Positions 10,537 through 19,041 of a DNA stretch of 64,000 nucleotides are shown here, piece by piece. Numbering within the stretch: the first letter of the stretch is position 1; each line of letters begins with the position of its first letter. The notes under the pieces were generated by a model, which saw only the letters and a list, made by a program, of their open reading frames with translations, searched no databases and was not told the origin of the DNA. The translations under genes were made by a program, and so were the position numbers. The DNA is from Acinetobacter higginsii (lineage in GTDB: Bacteria; Pseudomonadota; Gammaproteobacteria; Pseudomonadales; Moraxellaceae), in NCBI RefSeq assembly GCF_000369525.1, contig NZ_KB850072.1, positions 1,878,625 through 1,942,624 on the forward strand, read 5' to 3'.

Positions 10537-10562
10537 AAAGATAGAGAATGCTCTATCTTTTT
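10535..10562 (+). terminator. cyo operon terminator
   Basis: A 12-bp perfect stem, AAAAAGATAGAG with CTCTATCTTTTT, has loop AATG and overlaps the cyoE stop codon. Confidence 0.85.
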
Positions 10563-10694
10563 ATGCTCTCCCAATTTTTATCATTTCGTGCAATAAAAAC
10601 ATTTCGTTCTTTATTGCCTAAATGAAACAAGCCTAGACTAAATTCCAAACCAGTCGTTACATACAACCTTTAAAGATTAACCTGCAACACGACT

Positions 10695-11189
10695 CTAGCC
10701 AAAAAACTCACTGTCTGGCTCAAAACGTCTAAAAAATTGATTAATATTATGGGGATATTTTTGATCTAATTTTTGCCATACCTCTTGAGGTAACGGAATG
10801 AACTCCAAGGTATCGGACCCATCGGAAGCCACACAAAAACGGATTTCATAATCAGGCTGCAAAATTTGATTGAGTGCTTTTAAGGTGGTATCTCGATCTG
10901 CACCCTCACCTTGATAAGGAATAATCAAAGTTTGATTCTGATAATAAACAGTAATGGTAAATCCTTGCAGGTTATCCGCATTTTGTATCTCAGCCCGCAA
11001 ACTCCCCGTTTGTAAAATATTTTCGCAATACTCAATAATCGCCTCGTCCTCTTCACGCCAATCGACAATCATCAAGATTTGGTAAATGTTACCTTGGTAT
11101 TGCTCAAAAGCATCTAAATATGCCTCCTCAGTATTCAACTGCAAAATCGACTCAAGTAGGGCGACTGTCTTTATAAATTGTGGTTCCAT
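10695..11189 (-). CDS. Hypothetical protein, 164 residues
   Basis: I do not recognise this protein. It is acidic and soluble, with no signal peptide or membrane segment. The N-terminal half is helical (KTVALLESILQLNTEEAYLDAFEQ) and the C-terminal half mixes short strands with a conserved-looking FRRFEPDSEF end. It lies convergent to cyoE and divergent from the rpsF operon. Codon use resembles that of its neighbours, so it looks like a resident gene. The start at 11189 is the only good ATG. Confidence 0.7.
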   Translation of the reverse strand: MEPQFIKTVALLESILQLNTEEAYLDAFEQYQGNIYQILMIVDWREEDEAIIEYCENILQTGSLRAEIQNADNLQGFTITVYYQNQTLIIPYQGEGADRDTTLKALNQILQPDYEIRFCVASDGSDTLEFIPLPQEVWQKLDQKYPHNINQFFRRFEPDSEFFG

Positions 11190-11240
11190 TTTTATTGCCT
11201 ATTTTTATTTAAAAAATATATCACAAAGACTATGGCAAAT

Positions 11241-11269
11241 TTGCTTTATAGCGTCAATTTGCATATAAT
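11241..11269 (+). promoter_or_regulatory. Promoter of the rpsF operon
   Basis: TTGCTT (-35, 11241-11246) and a perfect TATAAT (-10, 11264-11269) are separated by 17 bp, about 95 bp upstream of rpsF. Confidence 0.7.
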
Positions 11270-11282
11270 CCCCGCTTCGCAA

Positions 11283-11362
11283 TTTGCGACATAACTTTTT
11301 AGTTATGACTCCTTGCTTCTAATTTTTTAATTAGGGGCTGCTTAAACCGTAAGGAGCTGACA
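11283..11362 (+). promoter_or_regulatory. rpsF leader, possible S6:S18 binding region
   Basis: The 5' untranslated region contains a small hairpin (ATAACT with AGTTAT, about 11291-11306) and, further on, a CCG trinucleotide (11348-11350) just before the AAGGAG ribosome site. In many bacteria the S6-S18 complex represses its own operon by binding a CCG-containing leader. This match is suggestive only. Confidence 0.35.
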
Positions 11363-11746
11363 ATGCGTCACTACGAAATCGTACTATTGGTACATCCAGA
11401 CCAAAGCGATCAAGTTGTAGGTATGGTTGAACGCTATATCTCTCAGATCAAAGAAGCTGAAGGTCAAATTCACCGTTTAGAAGATTGGGGCCGCCGCCAA
11501 TTGGCTTACCCGATTAACAAAATTCACAAAGCACACTACATTCTTATGAATGTTGAATGTGGTCAAACGACTCTTGATGAGTTAGAAGAATTGTTCCGTT
11601 ATAACGATGCAATTATTCGTAACATCATTATCCGTCGTGAAAACGCAATTACTGAAGAATCTTTGCTTGCTAAAAGTGCTGAAGAAAAACGTGCGCGTAA
11701 AGCTCAACGTGAAGAAGCACAACAAGCAGTTCCAGAAGCTGAATAA
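11363..11746 (+). CDS. rpsF: Small ribosomal subunit protein S6
   Basis: The protein has 127 residues and begins [18 protein letters not shown], a standard S6 start, with the RRLAYPI-like segment [10 protein letters not shown] near residue 45. S6 forms a heterodimer with S18 on the platform of the 30S subunit. The C-terminal about 25 residues are charged and Ala/Glu-rich, a common variable tail. It has a strong AAGGAG ribosome site, and rpsR follows 11 bp after the stop. Confidence 0.97.
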   Translation: MRHYEIVLLVHPDQSDQVVGMVERYISQIKEAEGQIHRLEDWGRRQLAYPINKIHKAHYILMNVECGQTTLDELEELFRYNDAIIRNIIIRRENAITEESLLAKSAEEKRARKAQREEAQQAVPEAE

Positions 11747-11757
11747 GGAGAACATCA

Positions 11758-11985
11758 ATGGCACGTTTTTACCGTCGTCGCAAGTTCTGCCGCTTTACAG
11801 CTGAGAATGTTGCGTACATCGACTACAAAGATATCGACACATTAAAACAGTACATCACTGAAAACGGCAAGATTGTTCCTAGCCGTATTACAGGTACTAA
11901 AGCTCGTTATCAACGTCAATTAGCGTTAGCTATTAAACAAGCTCGCTATTTGTCTTTGATTCCGTACACTGACAACCATAAGTAA
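11758..11985 (+). CDS. rpsR: Small ribosomal subunit protein S18
   Basis: The protein has 75 residues and is highly basic, with [13 protein letters not shown] at the N-terminus and the [25 protein letters not shown] signature (given here as a contiguous family block around residues 46-70). It binds S6 on the 30S platform. It is the middle gene of the rpsF-rpsR-rplI operon, with an AGGAG site before the ATG. Confidence 0.97.
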
Positions 11986-11997
11986 GTGAGGTGAGCT

Positions 11998-12444
11998 GTG
12001 GACGTTATCTTATTACAACGCATTAAAAACCTTGGTAAATTAGGCGACAAAGTATCAGTTAAAGCTGGTTACGGTCGTAACTTCTTGATCCCTCAAGGTA
12101 AAGCTGTAGCTGCAACAGAAGCAAACACTGCTGCTTTTGAAGCTCGTCGTGCTGAACTTGAGAAGCAAGAAGCTGAAGTATTAGCTGCTGCGAATGCACG
12201 TGCTGAACAATTGAACGAAGTTAACATCGTAATCACTGCGAAAGCTGGTGACGAAGGTAAACTATTCGGTTCTATCGGTACTCGTGACATCGCTGATGCT
12301 TTAACTAATGCTGGTCTTGTTGTAGACCGTGCAGAAGTTCGTTTACCAAACGGTGCGCTTCGTCACACTGGTGAATTCAACATCGCAATCCAATTGCACC
12401 ATGATGTTGTTGCTGAAGTTCTCGTTACTATCGTATCTGAGTAA
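11998..12444 (+). CDS. rplI: Large ribosomal subunit protein L9
   Basis: The protein has 148 residues. The N-terminal domain carries the family signature [13 protein letters not shown] (about residues 24-36), followed by the long connecting helix and a C-terminal rRNA-binding domain with [12 protein letters not shown]. The start is GTG with GAGGTGAG upstream, and the N-terminus [17 protein letters not shown] matches the family. It closes the ribosomal operon. Confidence 0.97.
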   Translation: MDVILLQRIKNLGKLGDKVSVKAGYGRNFLIPQGKAVAATEANTAAFEARRAELEKQEAEVLAAANARAEQLNEVNIVITAKAGDEGKLFGSIGTRDIADALTNAGLVVDRAEVRLPNGALRHTGEFNIAIQLHHDVVAEVLVTIVSE

Positions 12445-12455
12445 TTTCTGCAAAG

Positions 12456-12486
12456 AAAAAGAGCATGTTTTACATGCTCTTTTTTT
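12456..12486 (+). terminator. rplI terminator
   Basis: AAAAAGAGCATGT pairs with ACATGCTCTTTTT around a TTT loop, followed by further T residues. Confidence 0.85.
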
Positions 12487-12536
12487 ATGTCTATTGTTTT
12501 TGTTTTCTTAAATACTCCTATTCATTGAAAATGCAG

Positions 12537-13091
12537 TTAGCGCATCTCTAATAAATATTTCACATAATTCACTGCACTCTGATTGATTTCATTCCCCGTA
12601 GGTTGAGCCTCTCCTTGTTCTGGATTGGTATCCATTCCATAAAAAGCATACATTGGTTGGTAATCTGCCTTTACATAACGGGCTGTCAATTCAAATGGTA
12701 AACACAATTCTTTTAAACTAAATTGATATCGTCCATCAGTTGAATAGTCTTTCTCTTTGATCCCCGCCGAGACCGCAAGCGTAATTTTCTTGTCTCTTAA
12801 TTGATTTCCTGCTGAACCATAGGCCCAACCATAAGTCAGCACATCATCTAACCATTGCTTTAATAACGGTGGGCAGTTAAACCAATAGATCGGGAATTGA
12901 AAGACCAGATTTTGATGTGCTTCTACCAAAGCTTGTTCTCTTGTGACATCAATAACACCATCTGGGTAGTGTTGATAAAGTTGATGGATCGTGAATTCAT
13001 CAGGATATTGGCTCAACTCCTCAATCCAACGTTTATTAATAACAGCGTTATCAATATCTGGGTGAGCAACAATCACGAGTGTTTTCTTCAT
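12537..13091 (-). CDS. Flavodoxin-fold NAD(P)H-dependent oxidoreductase
   Basis: The protein has 184 residues starting MKKTLVIVAHPD, the flavin-binding opening of the KefF/YwrO/MdaB quinone reductase family. FQFPIYWFNCPPLLKQWLDDV (around residues 72-92, typical of the family) contacts FMN and the quinone. ATG at 13091 was chosen because the family begins there; a longer frame adds an unrelated N-terminus. It is divergent from an HxlR regulator, a very common pairing for electrophile- or quinone-induced reductases, so regulation by that neighbour is likely. Confidence 0.88.
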   Translation of the reverse strand: MKKTLVIVAHPDIDNAVINKRWIEELSQYPDEFTIHQLYQHYPDGVIDVTREQALVEAHQNLVFQFPIYWFNCPPLLKQWLDDVLTYGWAYGSAGNQLRDKKITLAVSAGIKEKDYSTDGRYQFSLKELCLPFELTARYVKADYQPMYAFYGMDTNPEQGEAQPTGNEINQSAVNYVKYLLEMR

Positions 13092-13222
13092 TTCAAAGCA
13101 TCCCGTCAGACATCTGAGTCTTTCCGCAATCAATATAAAATGATTATAAAAGTATGCTGGAGATAATATAAGTACGGTCATTATGGTTATATACTAGACC
13201 AAAAGTGAGTGTCGGAAAAATT

Positions 13223-13558
13223 ATGGAAACCTGTGCCCCGCCCCAAATTGACTTAGAGCAAACCGATTTTGGATATACACTTTCCCTGATCAATGGCAAA
13301 TACAAAATGATTATCATGTATTGGCTTTATCAGCATAAATCCATCATGCGATTCAATGAGTTAAAACGCTCCATTGCTAATATTTCTTTTAAAACCTTGA
13401 GTCTGACCTTGAAAGAAATGGAACGAGACCAATTAATTATTCGTAAGGAATATCCACAAATTCCCCCCAAAGTCGAATACAGCTTATCTGAACGCGGACT
13501 TTCCTTAATTCCATTATTAGACATGATGTGCCAATGGGGCGCATCTAATCGGCTCTAA
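13223..13558 (+). CDS. HxlR-family transcriptional regulator
   Basis: This is a winged-helix regulator of 111 residues with the HxlR layout: GYTLSLINGKYKMIIMYWL, then RFNELKRSIANISFKTLSLT (recognition helix) and the wing around PPKVEYSLSERG. A Cys near the N-terminus (METCAPP) could sense thiol-reactive compounds, as in HypR/QorR-type members, but that is inference. ATG 13223 is preferred; GTG 13205 in the same frame is possible. It is divergent from the oxidoreductase, with about 130 bp between the starts. Confidence 0.88.
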   Translation: METCAPPQIDLEQTDFGYTLSLINGKYKMIIMYWLYQHKSIMRFNELKRSIANISFKTLSLTLKEMERDQLIIRKEYPQIPPKVEYSLSERGLSLIPLLDMMCQWGASNRL

Positions 13559-13678
13559 GCGCTAAACCACACTTTTTCGCCACTTACACAATTTTCACTG
13601 AATTAAATTGTGCCGATGAGCTCCATTTGGATTAAGATAGTCATTCGGTACCGTTTCATCTTTTTATTAGGTCTTGTT

Positions 13679-15124
13679 ATGTCACAGGCGAATGCCAATT
13701 TTACAAAAAATTCTCCAAACACAGAGAGTAAAGTGAGTGACTCAGGTCAGCTAAAAGAATTCCGTACCCCACCGCACAATCTTGCCATCGAGCAAGCCGT
13801 TTTGGCAGCCTTAATGACGGTTGCAGAATCTTTTGAGCAAGTCAGTGACTTACTCAAAGAAAATGATTTTTATGCAACACGTCACAAATATATTTATCGT
13901 GCCATTGAGAAACTGGCACAAGAAAACTCGCCTTATGATGCCGTTTTGGTCAATGATTGGTTGCTCAAACAAAACCTGTTAGATGCCATTGGTGGTGAAG
14001 AATATTTAATGCAACTGATGGCAGATTCACCATCAAGTTTCTATAACCTTGAAATTTATGCAAATAAAATCAAGGAATTTTCAACACTGCGTAACATGAT
14101 CAAGATCAGCAGCGATATTTTACAAAATGCCTATGACACCAAAGGTCGTCCAGTCAGCGAAATTCTTGATTTAGCAGAAACCAGTATTTTCTCTTTGGCA
14201 GAACAGCACAACAACAATAAAAAAGATTCTGGGCCAAAATCAATCAGCTCTGTGACTGCTGACGTTATCACCAAATTAGATGAACTGTCTAAACTAGATG
14301 GCAACATTACCGGTTTAACCACGGGCTTCTTGGAACTCGATAACAAAACCTCGGGGATGCAAGCCGGAGATTTGATTATTGTTGCAGCACGTCCATCGAT
14401 GGGTAAAACCACGTTCGCCATGAACTTAGTTGAAAGTGTACTGCAATATAACCGCCTACCTGCTTTGGTATTCTCAATGGAGATGCCCGCAGACTCGATT
14501 GCCATGCGTTTGATTTCAGCAATGGGTAAAGTCCATCAAGGACATTTACGTTCAGGGAATCTCGATGCAGATGAATGGACCAAAGTCACAGGCACCATTC
14601 TGCAATTACAAGAAATGCATCTCTATATCGATGACTCATCTGCCCTGCCACCCACCGAACTTCGTGCCCGTGCGCGTCGCGTTGCTAAAATGCATGATGG
14701 TAAAATCGGCTGTATCATGGTCGACTACTTACAGCTGATGAAAGTACCGGGTATGGGCGATAACCGTGTTGGTGAGATCTCGGAAATTTCACGAAGCTTA
14801 AAAGCCTTAGCCAAAGAAATGCAATGTCCTGTGATTGCACTGTCGCAGCTGAACCGTAGTTTGGAGAACCGACCAAACAAACGCCCGGTTATGTCAGACT
14901 TGCGTGAATCGGGTGCGATCGAGCAGGATGCCGACTTAATCATGTTCATTTACCGTGATGAAGTCTATAACAAAGAATCTAAAGAAGCAGGTACTGCCGA
15001 GATTATCATCGGTAAACAGCGTAACGGTCCAATTGGTAGCGTTCGTCTTGCCTTCGAAGGCCAATATACCCGTTTTAGTAACCTCTCGCCTGAGTTCTAT
15101 GCTCAATATGAGGATGAGGAATAA
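13679..15124 (+). CDS. dnaB: Replicative DNA helicase DnaB
   Basis: This is the hexameric 5'-3' helicase of the replication fork. The 481-residue form starts MSQANANFTKNSP. The N-terminal DnaG-interacting domain begins at PPHNLAIEQAVLAALM. The RecA-like domain has Walker A (ARPSMGKTTFAMNL) and Walker B/H3 (IMVDYLQLM), followed by RSLKALAKEMQCPVIALSQL and DLRESGAIEQDADLI. ATG 13679 was chosen because a longer in-frame start adds a hydrophobic stretch foreign to DnaB. alr follows 60 bp later. Confidence 0.96.
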   Translation: MSQANANFTKNSPNTESKVSDSGQLKEFRTPPHNLAIEQAVLAALMTVAESFEQVSDLLKENDFYATRHKYIYRAIEKLAQENSPYDAVLVNDWLLKQNLLDAIGGEEYLMQLMADSPSSFYNLEIYANKIKEFSTLRNMIKISSDILQNAYDTKGRPVSEILDLAETSIFSLAEQHNNNKKDSGPKSISSVTADVITKLDELSKLDGNITGLTTGFLELDNKTSGMQAGDLIIVAARPSMGKTTFAMNLVESVLQYNRLPALVFSMEMPADSIAMRLISAMGKVHQGHLRSGNLDADEWTKVTGTILQLQEMHLYIDDSSALPPTELRARARRVAKMHDGKIGCIMVDYLQLMKVPGMGDNRVGEISEISRSLKALAKEMQCPVIALSQLNRSLENRPNKRPVMSDLRESGAIEQDADLIMFIYRDEVYNKESKEAGTAEIIIGKQRNGPIGSVRLAFEGQYTRFSNLSPEFYAQYEDEE

Positions 15125-15184
15125 GCCCTTCGCAATCCAAATTGCATTATCTCGTTTCCTAGCCGACCCAAAGGAGAAATCAGG

Positions 15185-16258
15185 GTGCGCCAAGCAACAG
15201 TTTATATTGACAGTGCAGCACTGCAATATAATTTAAACCGTGTTAAACAACTTGCTCCACATTCAAAAATCGTCAGTATGGTCAAAGCCAATGCCTATGG
15301 ACATGGAGTTAAGCACTGTTTAGCCGCCCTAGAGGCCACGGACGCTTTTGGTGTCGCCTGTTTAGAAGAAGCTTTGGAGATCAGGCAACTGGGATATACT
15401 CAACCCATTACCCTGATCGAAGGTGTATTTGCTGAAGATGAAATGACACACGTCATTGAACAGAAACTTGAATGCATCGTACATCACAATCAACAAGTAG
15501 AATGGTTAATTCAACATAAAACTGCTTACAACGCATTAGGCTTGAAAGTTTGGGTCAAACTAAATAGCGGCATGAACCGCCTTGGTTTTAAAATCCATGA
15601 AATCATAGACGTGATTCAACGTTTAAAAGCCGAAGGTTTCACCTGTGTACTCGCCATGCATTTTGCCAATGCTGACGTAGACCACCCCTTAAATGAGCAA
15701 CAAAAGCAACAATTCTTACAGGTAAAACAAGCCTGTGAACCGATCTTGGTATCATGCTGTAATTCTGCTGCGATTTATAAATACCCTGAACTTCATTTTG
15801 ATTTTGTTCGTCCGGGCATCATGCTTTACGGCGCATCACCCTTCGCGGATCGCAATGTACATGAACTCGATCTAAAGCCAGTAATGACTTTTAGTGCCGA
15901 AATTATTGCCCTCAATCAGATTCAACAAGGTGAGTTTGTCGGTTATGGCTCGACCTACTCAGCGTCATGTACGTCACAAATTGCCATTGTTTCGATTGGC
16001 TATGGTGACGGCTATCCACGCGCGTATATCGAGCAAAACTTTGTTGCCATCGATCAGCAACTTGTTCCTGTAGTCGGCCGTGTCAGCATGGATATGATCG
16101 CCATTGATATCAGCAATGTTAAAGCAGAAATTGGCACAAAAGTTGAGCTTTGGGGCCAATCTCGCTTGGTTGATGATGTTGCAGCAGCAAACGGAACTAT
16201 CGGCTACGAGCTACTTTGCCGCCTCACCCAACGCCCAATACGTCAATTAGATAACTAA
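15185..16258 (+). CDS. alr: Alanine racemase
   Basis: This PLP-dependent enzyme interconverts L- and D-alanine for peptidoglycan synthesis. The 357 residues carry the PLP-Lys motif VSMVKANAYGHG (Lys about 34), MNRLGF, the SIGYGDGYPR region, and GRVSMDMIAIDIS near the C-terminal domain. The start is GTG with AAGGAG upstream. It sits downstream of dnaB, a common linkage in gammaproteobacteria, probably in one transcript. Confidence 0.96.
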   Translation: MRQATVYIDSAALQYNLNRVKQLAPHSKIVSMVKANAYGHGVKHCLAALEATDAFGVACLEEALEIRQLGYTQPITLIEGVFAEDEMTHVIEQKLECIVHHNQQVEWLIQHKTAYNALGLKVWVKLNSGMNRLGFKIHEIIDVIQRLKAEGFTCVLAMHFANADVDHPLNEQQKQQFLQVKQACEPILVSCCNSAAIYKYPELHFDFVRPGIMLYGASPFADRNVHELDLKPVMTFSAEIIALNQIQQGEFVGYGSTYSASCTSQIAIVSIGYGDGYPRAYIEQNFVAIDQQLVPVVGRVSMDMIAIDISNVKAEIGTKVELWGQSRLVDDVAAANGTIGYELLCRLTQRPIRQLDN

Positions 16259-16319
16259 ACATTACTTGATCAATTTTTGTGTTTTATCTCTAATAAGGTT
16301 TTAACCATTCAGATCCAGA

Positions 16320-16790
16320 ATGCTCAAACTGATTTATGATAATCCGCTGTATAAAATGCCGATCCAGCAATTCGTGCTCTTTTTGATCCGAATTTCGATC
16401 GGCATTTTTTTCTTCACCACAGGCTTCAATAAACTTTTCGTTGAAAAAAATAAACTGATTATGCTGGAAACAATCATCGATGCAGGTATTCCATTTCCAG
16501 CAATCATGAGTACTTTTGTTTCAGCGACTGAAATGCTTGCAGGTTTATTTCTGATTTTGGGCTTATTTACTCAGATCAGTAGTATTTTCTTGTTTATGAT
16601 CTGCCTGACAGCACTATACACGGTTGGGATTCATACGATTCCAAGTGGCTTAGATCCGATAAGCTGGCTCAGTTGGTTCTTCTACATCCATGACCTATTG
16701 TATATGTTCATTCTGGCGATATTGATTACATCTCGGCCAAGCATACTGTCGCTAGATCGTATTCTAAGCAAAAATATAACAACATCTTAG
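16320..16790 (+). CDS. DoxX-family membrane protein
   Basis: The protein has 156 residues and four membrane helices in the DoxX arrangement: LFLIRISIGIFFFTTGFNKL (about 20-39), SATEMLAGLFLILGLF, SSIFLFMICLTALYTVGIH and the final MFILAILI segment. DoxX-like proteins are small inner-membrane proteins often linked to redox functions, but the substrate is unknown. The ribosome site is weak. It lies between alr and a convergent terminator. Confidence 0.8.
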   Translation: MLKLIYDNPLYKMPIQQFVLFLIRISIGIFFFTTGFNKLFVEKNKLIMLETIIDAGIPFPAIMSTFVSATEMLAGLFLILGLFTQISSIFLFMICLTALYTVGIHTIPSGLDPISWLSWFFYIHDLLYMFILAILITSRPSILSLDRILSKNITTS

Positions 16791-16797
16791 GATGATT

Positions 16798-16829
16798 CTC
16801 CCTCAAAAAGATCTATGCTTTTGAGGGAG
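16798..16829. terminator. Bidirectional terminator between the DoxX gene and the Anbu operon
   Basis: CTCCCTCAAAAG-type arm (16798-16810) pairs with CTTTTGAGGGAG (16818-16829) around a seven-base loop, between two convergent genes. Confidence 0.65.
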
Positions 16830-16839
16830 TTTAAGGAAG

Positions 16840-17574
16840 TTATAAACCATAGTCCGCTGTTGGCTTTGGTAACTCTTGTAAACCACGGCGCAAGGTCTCA
16901 GACCACTGTCGACTAATCTGAGTAAAATAAGGATCATCCTCACCAATCCGCTTACCTTCTGGAATTTTAAAACTATCTTTATGGTAAACCAGTGCATCTA
17001 AAGGCAAACCCACTGAAACATTCGAGCGCAAAGTCGAATCAAAAGAAATGAGCGAACAGCGCAGTGCATCATCCAAAGGCATATCATAGTGTAAAGCACG
17101 ATCTAGAATCGGTTTTCCGTACTTGCTTTCACCAATTTGGAAATACGGCGTATCGGTCGTTGCACAAATAAAGTTCCCTTGTGGATACACATTATAAAGC
17201 TGTATCTCCTCGCCTTGAATTTGCCCACCGACCAATATGCTACATGAATAATTCATCTGTTCTTGGGTGTCACTGGTAATATCTTCAAGCACTTTGCGTA
17301 GAGTTTTTCCAACCAATTCAGCCACTTCAAACATGGTATTGGCACTATACAAATTCGGCTCTTGATGCAAAGCCAAAGCATTCTGCAAATGCCCGATCAC
17401 GGCTTGTGTCGTCGCCAAATTACCTGCTGTTTGCAAAGCAATAAAACGTTCACCTTCAACACCAAAGGTATGCAACTTACGAAATACAGAAATATGATCG
17501 ACCCCTGCATTGGTTCGGGTATCACTAATCAATACCAAACCCTGCTCTAATCTTAATGCGCAACAATAGGTCAT
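16840..17574 (-). CDS. Anbu proteasome-like peptidase
   Basis: The protein has 244 residues and is a COG3484 'proteasome-type protease' (Anbu). It starts MTYCCALRLEQGLVLISDTRTNAGVDHIS; the N-terminal Thr directly after Met is the expected nucleophile, as in proteasome beta subunits. GVEGERFIALQTAGNLATTQAVI and the LYNVYPQGNFI segments fit the family. It is the last gene of a minus-strand operon with transglutaminase-like, alpha-E and ATP-grasp proteins, the set long noted to travel with Anbu and proposed to make and cleave a peptide-like tag or metabolite. That function is inferred and is not visible here. Confidence 0.9.
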   Translation of the reverse strand: MTYCCALRLEQGLVLISDTRTNAGVDHISVFRKLHTFGVEGERFIALQTAGNLATTQAVIGHLQNALALHQEPNLYSANTMFEVAELVGKTLRKVLEDITSDTQEQMNYSCSILVGGQIQGEEIQLYNVYPQGNFICATTDTPYFQIGESKYGKPILDRALHYDMPLDDALRCSLISFDSTLRSNVSVGLPLDALVYHKDSFKIPEGKRIGEDDPYFTQISRQWSETLRRGLQELPKPTADYGL

Positions 17575-17590
17575 CTTTCTCTCTTTACAT

Positions 17591-18370
17591 TCAACACGCT
17601 AAAACCTGCACCACAGACATCATACTTTCTACCCCGCCTTGCTCACGAATACCACGAACAGGCGCCACATCTAAATAATCACGTCCAACTGCAACGTATA
17701 TATGGTTTTGGGGTGTAAATATCTGGTTACTTACATCGAAACAATACCACTCATTATCCACAAAAACTTCTGCCCATGCATGACTGGCGAGGTGTGGCTG
17801 ATTTTCATCGTAGATATAGCCCGAAACGTAACGTGCAGGTAATTGTAACGCACGACACATGGCAATTAATATATGTGCGTGGTCTTGGCACACTCCTTGA
17901 CCCGCATAAAAGGCATCAATAGCTGAGGTCGTAACCGAGGTGCTTTCAGGTTGATATGGAACTTGTTGTAAGATTTTTTCTGATAAAACAATCAAATGGT
18001 GGCGGTCTTTTACAGTAACAATCGAATGCGCAAAATCCGTCATGGTCAGGTCACAGCAGGTCATTGCCGTGCGTTGTAAAAACAGTAATGCTGAAACATC
18101 TGTCTCAAAATAACCCAACTCAGTCGCATGCAAATCCACCACTCCCTGCGCCATGATGGTCAAATAACGATAATCATGGCGTTGCGTTGCGGTAATCCAT
18201 AGGTTATTAAACGCATCACGTTGACACGAATACTGTCCCGGCACACTAATATGCCAATTCTCTACACTCTGATGCCGTGAACTTTGTGGCATCATTTTGA
18301 TGGATTGGACACTGTTCCGCGCAATCTCAGTATATTGATAATGCGTTTGGTGATTCACCATGAGTTTCAT
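17591..18370 (-). CDS. Transglutaminase-like protein
   Basis: The protein has 259 residues. A bacterial transglutaminase-like N-terminal domain comes first (HQTHYQYTEIARNSVQSIKMMP). The papain-fold core follows: Cys in YAGQGVCQDHAHILIAMCRAL, His in SHAWAEVFVDNEWYCFD and a following Asp, together the expected Cys-His-Asp triad. ARYVSGYIYDE between them is also typical. Members act as peptidases or amide-bond modifying enzymes. The start overlaps the stop of the alpha-E gene by four bases, which points to translational coupling. Confidence 0.9.
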   Translation of the reverse strand: MKLMVNHQTHYQYTEIARNSVQSIKMMPQSSRHQSVENWHISVPGQYSCQRDAFNNLWITATQRHDYRYLTIMAQGVVDLHATELGYFETDVSALLFLQRTAMTCCDLTMTDFAHSIVTVKDRHHLIVLSEKILQQVPYQPESTSVTTSAIDAFYAGQGVCQDHAHILIAMCRALQLPARYVSGYIYDENQPHLASHAWAEVFVDNEWYCFDVSNQIFTPQNHIYVAVGRDYLDVAPVRGIREQGGVESMMSVVQVLAC

Positions 18371-18969
18371 GAGGATACCTCAAATTGATTTTCCAATTTA
18401 TAGGTAAATGCATAAAACTGATTTAAATATGGCTGTTCTTTTAATGTCTCCCAACACGGTTGTAAGTCTTGCCATCCCAAATGATATAACCGCTCAATGG
18501 TTGGATCAATCGCATCAAAAACAGCATGTGTATTGTGTTGAAATCTGAAATAGGTATCAATTTGCTCAATACATTGCCCAATATGAAAAAATAGAAAAAT
18601 ATCTTCTTGTTCAGCTTTCAGAATGTCGCAACAGCTTTGCACCACATCTTGAATGGCCAATCCATCTGCTGCCACATTTTTGATCAGATAATTGAGTTCG
18701 GCATACGCCTGTGCGGTTAATAATCCCCTCAACTCCTGAATATTATCCCGCGCAATCTCAAGCTGACTCAATAAAGAATAAGGCTGCTGACGATCTAACA
18801 TAAATTGATTCAAGTTTTCTGCATCATCAATATGCAAACAAAGTGCCTGTGCAAATTCTGATGCCTGAACATTATCAACAAAAGGTAAATGTCCTGCCAC
18901 ATGACCAATACGGAATAAATAACGTCCTAACCAATAAATATGTTGAGCGCTTGAGCTAAGTAAAAGCAT
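18367..18969 (-). CDS. Alpha-E domain protein, short form
   Basis: This is an all-helical protein of the DUF403/alpha-E family, recognisable from SSSAQHIYWLGRYLFRIGH at the N-terminus and the helical IEQIDTYFRF repeat. It has only 200 residues, whereas the family is usually about 300, so an internal or C-terminal part is missing even though the frame is clean. Alpha-E proteins occur almost always next to a circularly permuted ATP-grasp and a transglutaminase, as here. The biochemical role is unknown. Confidence 0.8.
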   Translation of the reverse strand: MLLLSSSAQHIYWLGRYLFRIGHVAGHLPFVDNVQASEFAQALCLHIDDAENLNQFMLDRQQPYSLLSQLEIARDNIQELRGLLTAQAYAELNYLIKNVAADGLAIQDVVQSCCDILKAEQEDIFLFFHIGQCIEQIDTYFRFQHNTHAVFDAIDPTIERLYHLGWQDLQPCWETLKEQPYLNQFYAFTYKLENQFEVSS

Positions 18970-19041
18970 AAATCTCCTCCCTTTTCTTAATATTCAGTCA
19001 CACAGCCCGCGTTGTTATCATCTTCAGGCTGTGGATATGGT

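Noticed and set aside
18367..18969. Frameshifted alpha-E pseudogene
   Set aside because: The protein is short, but the frame is clean at both ends and overlaps the next start by four bases, as in an intact operon.
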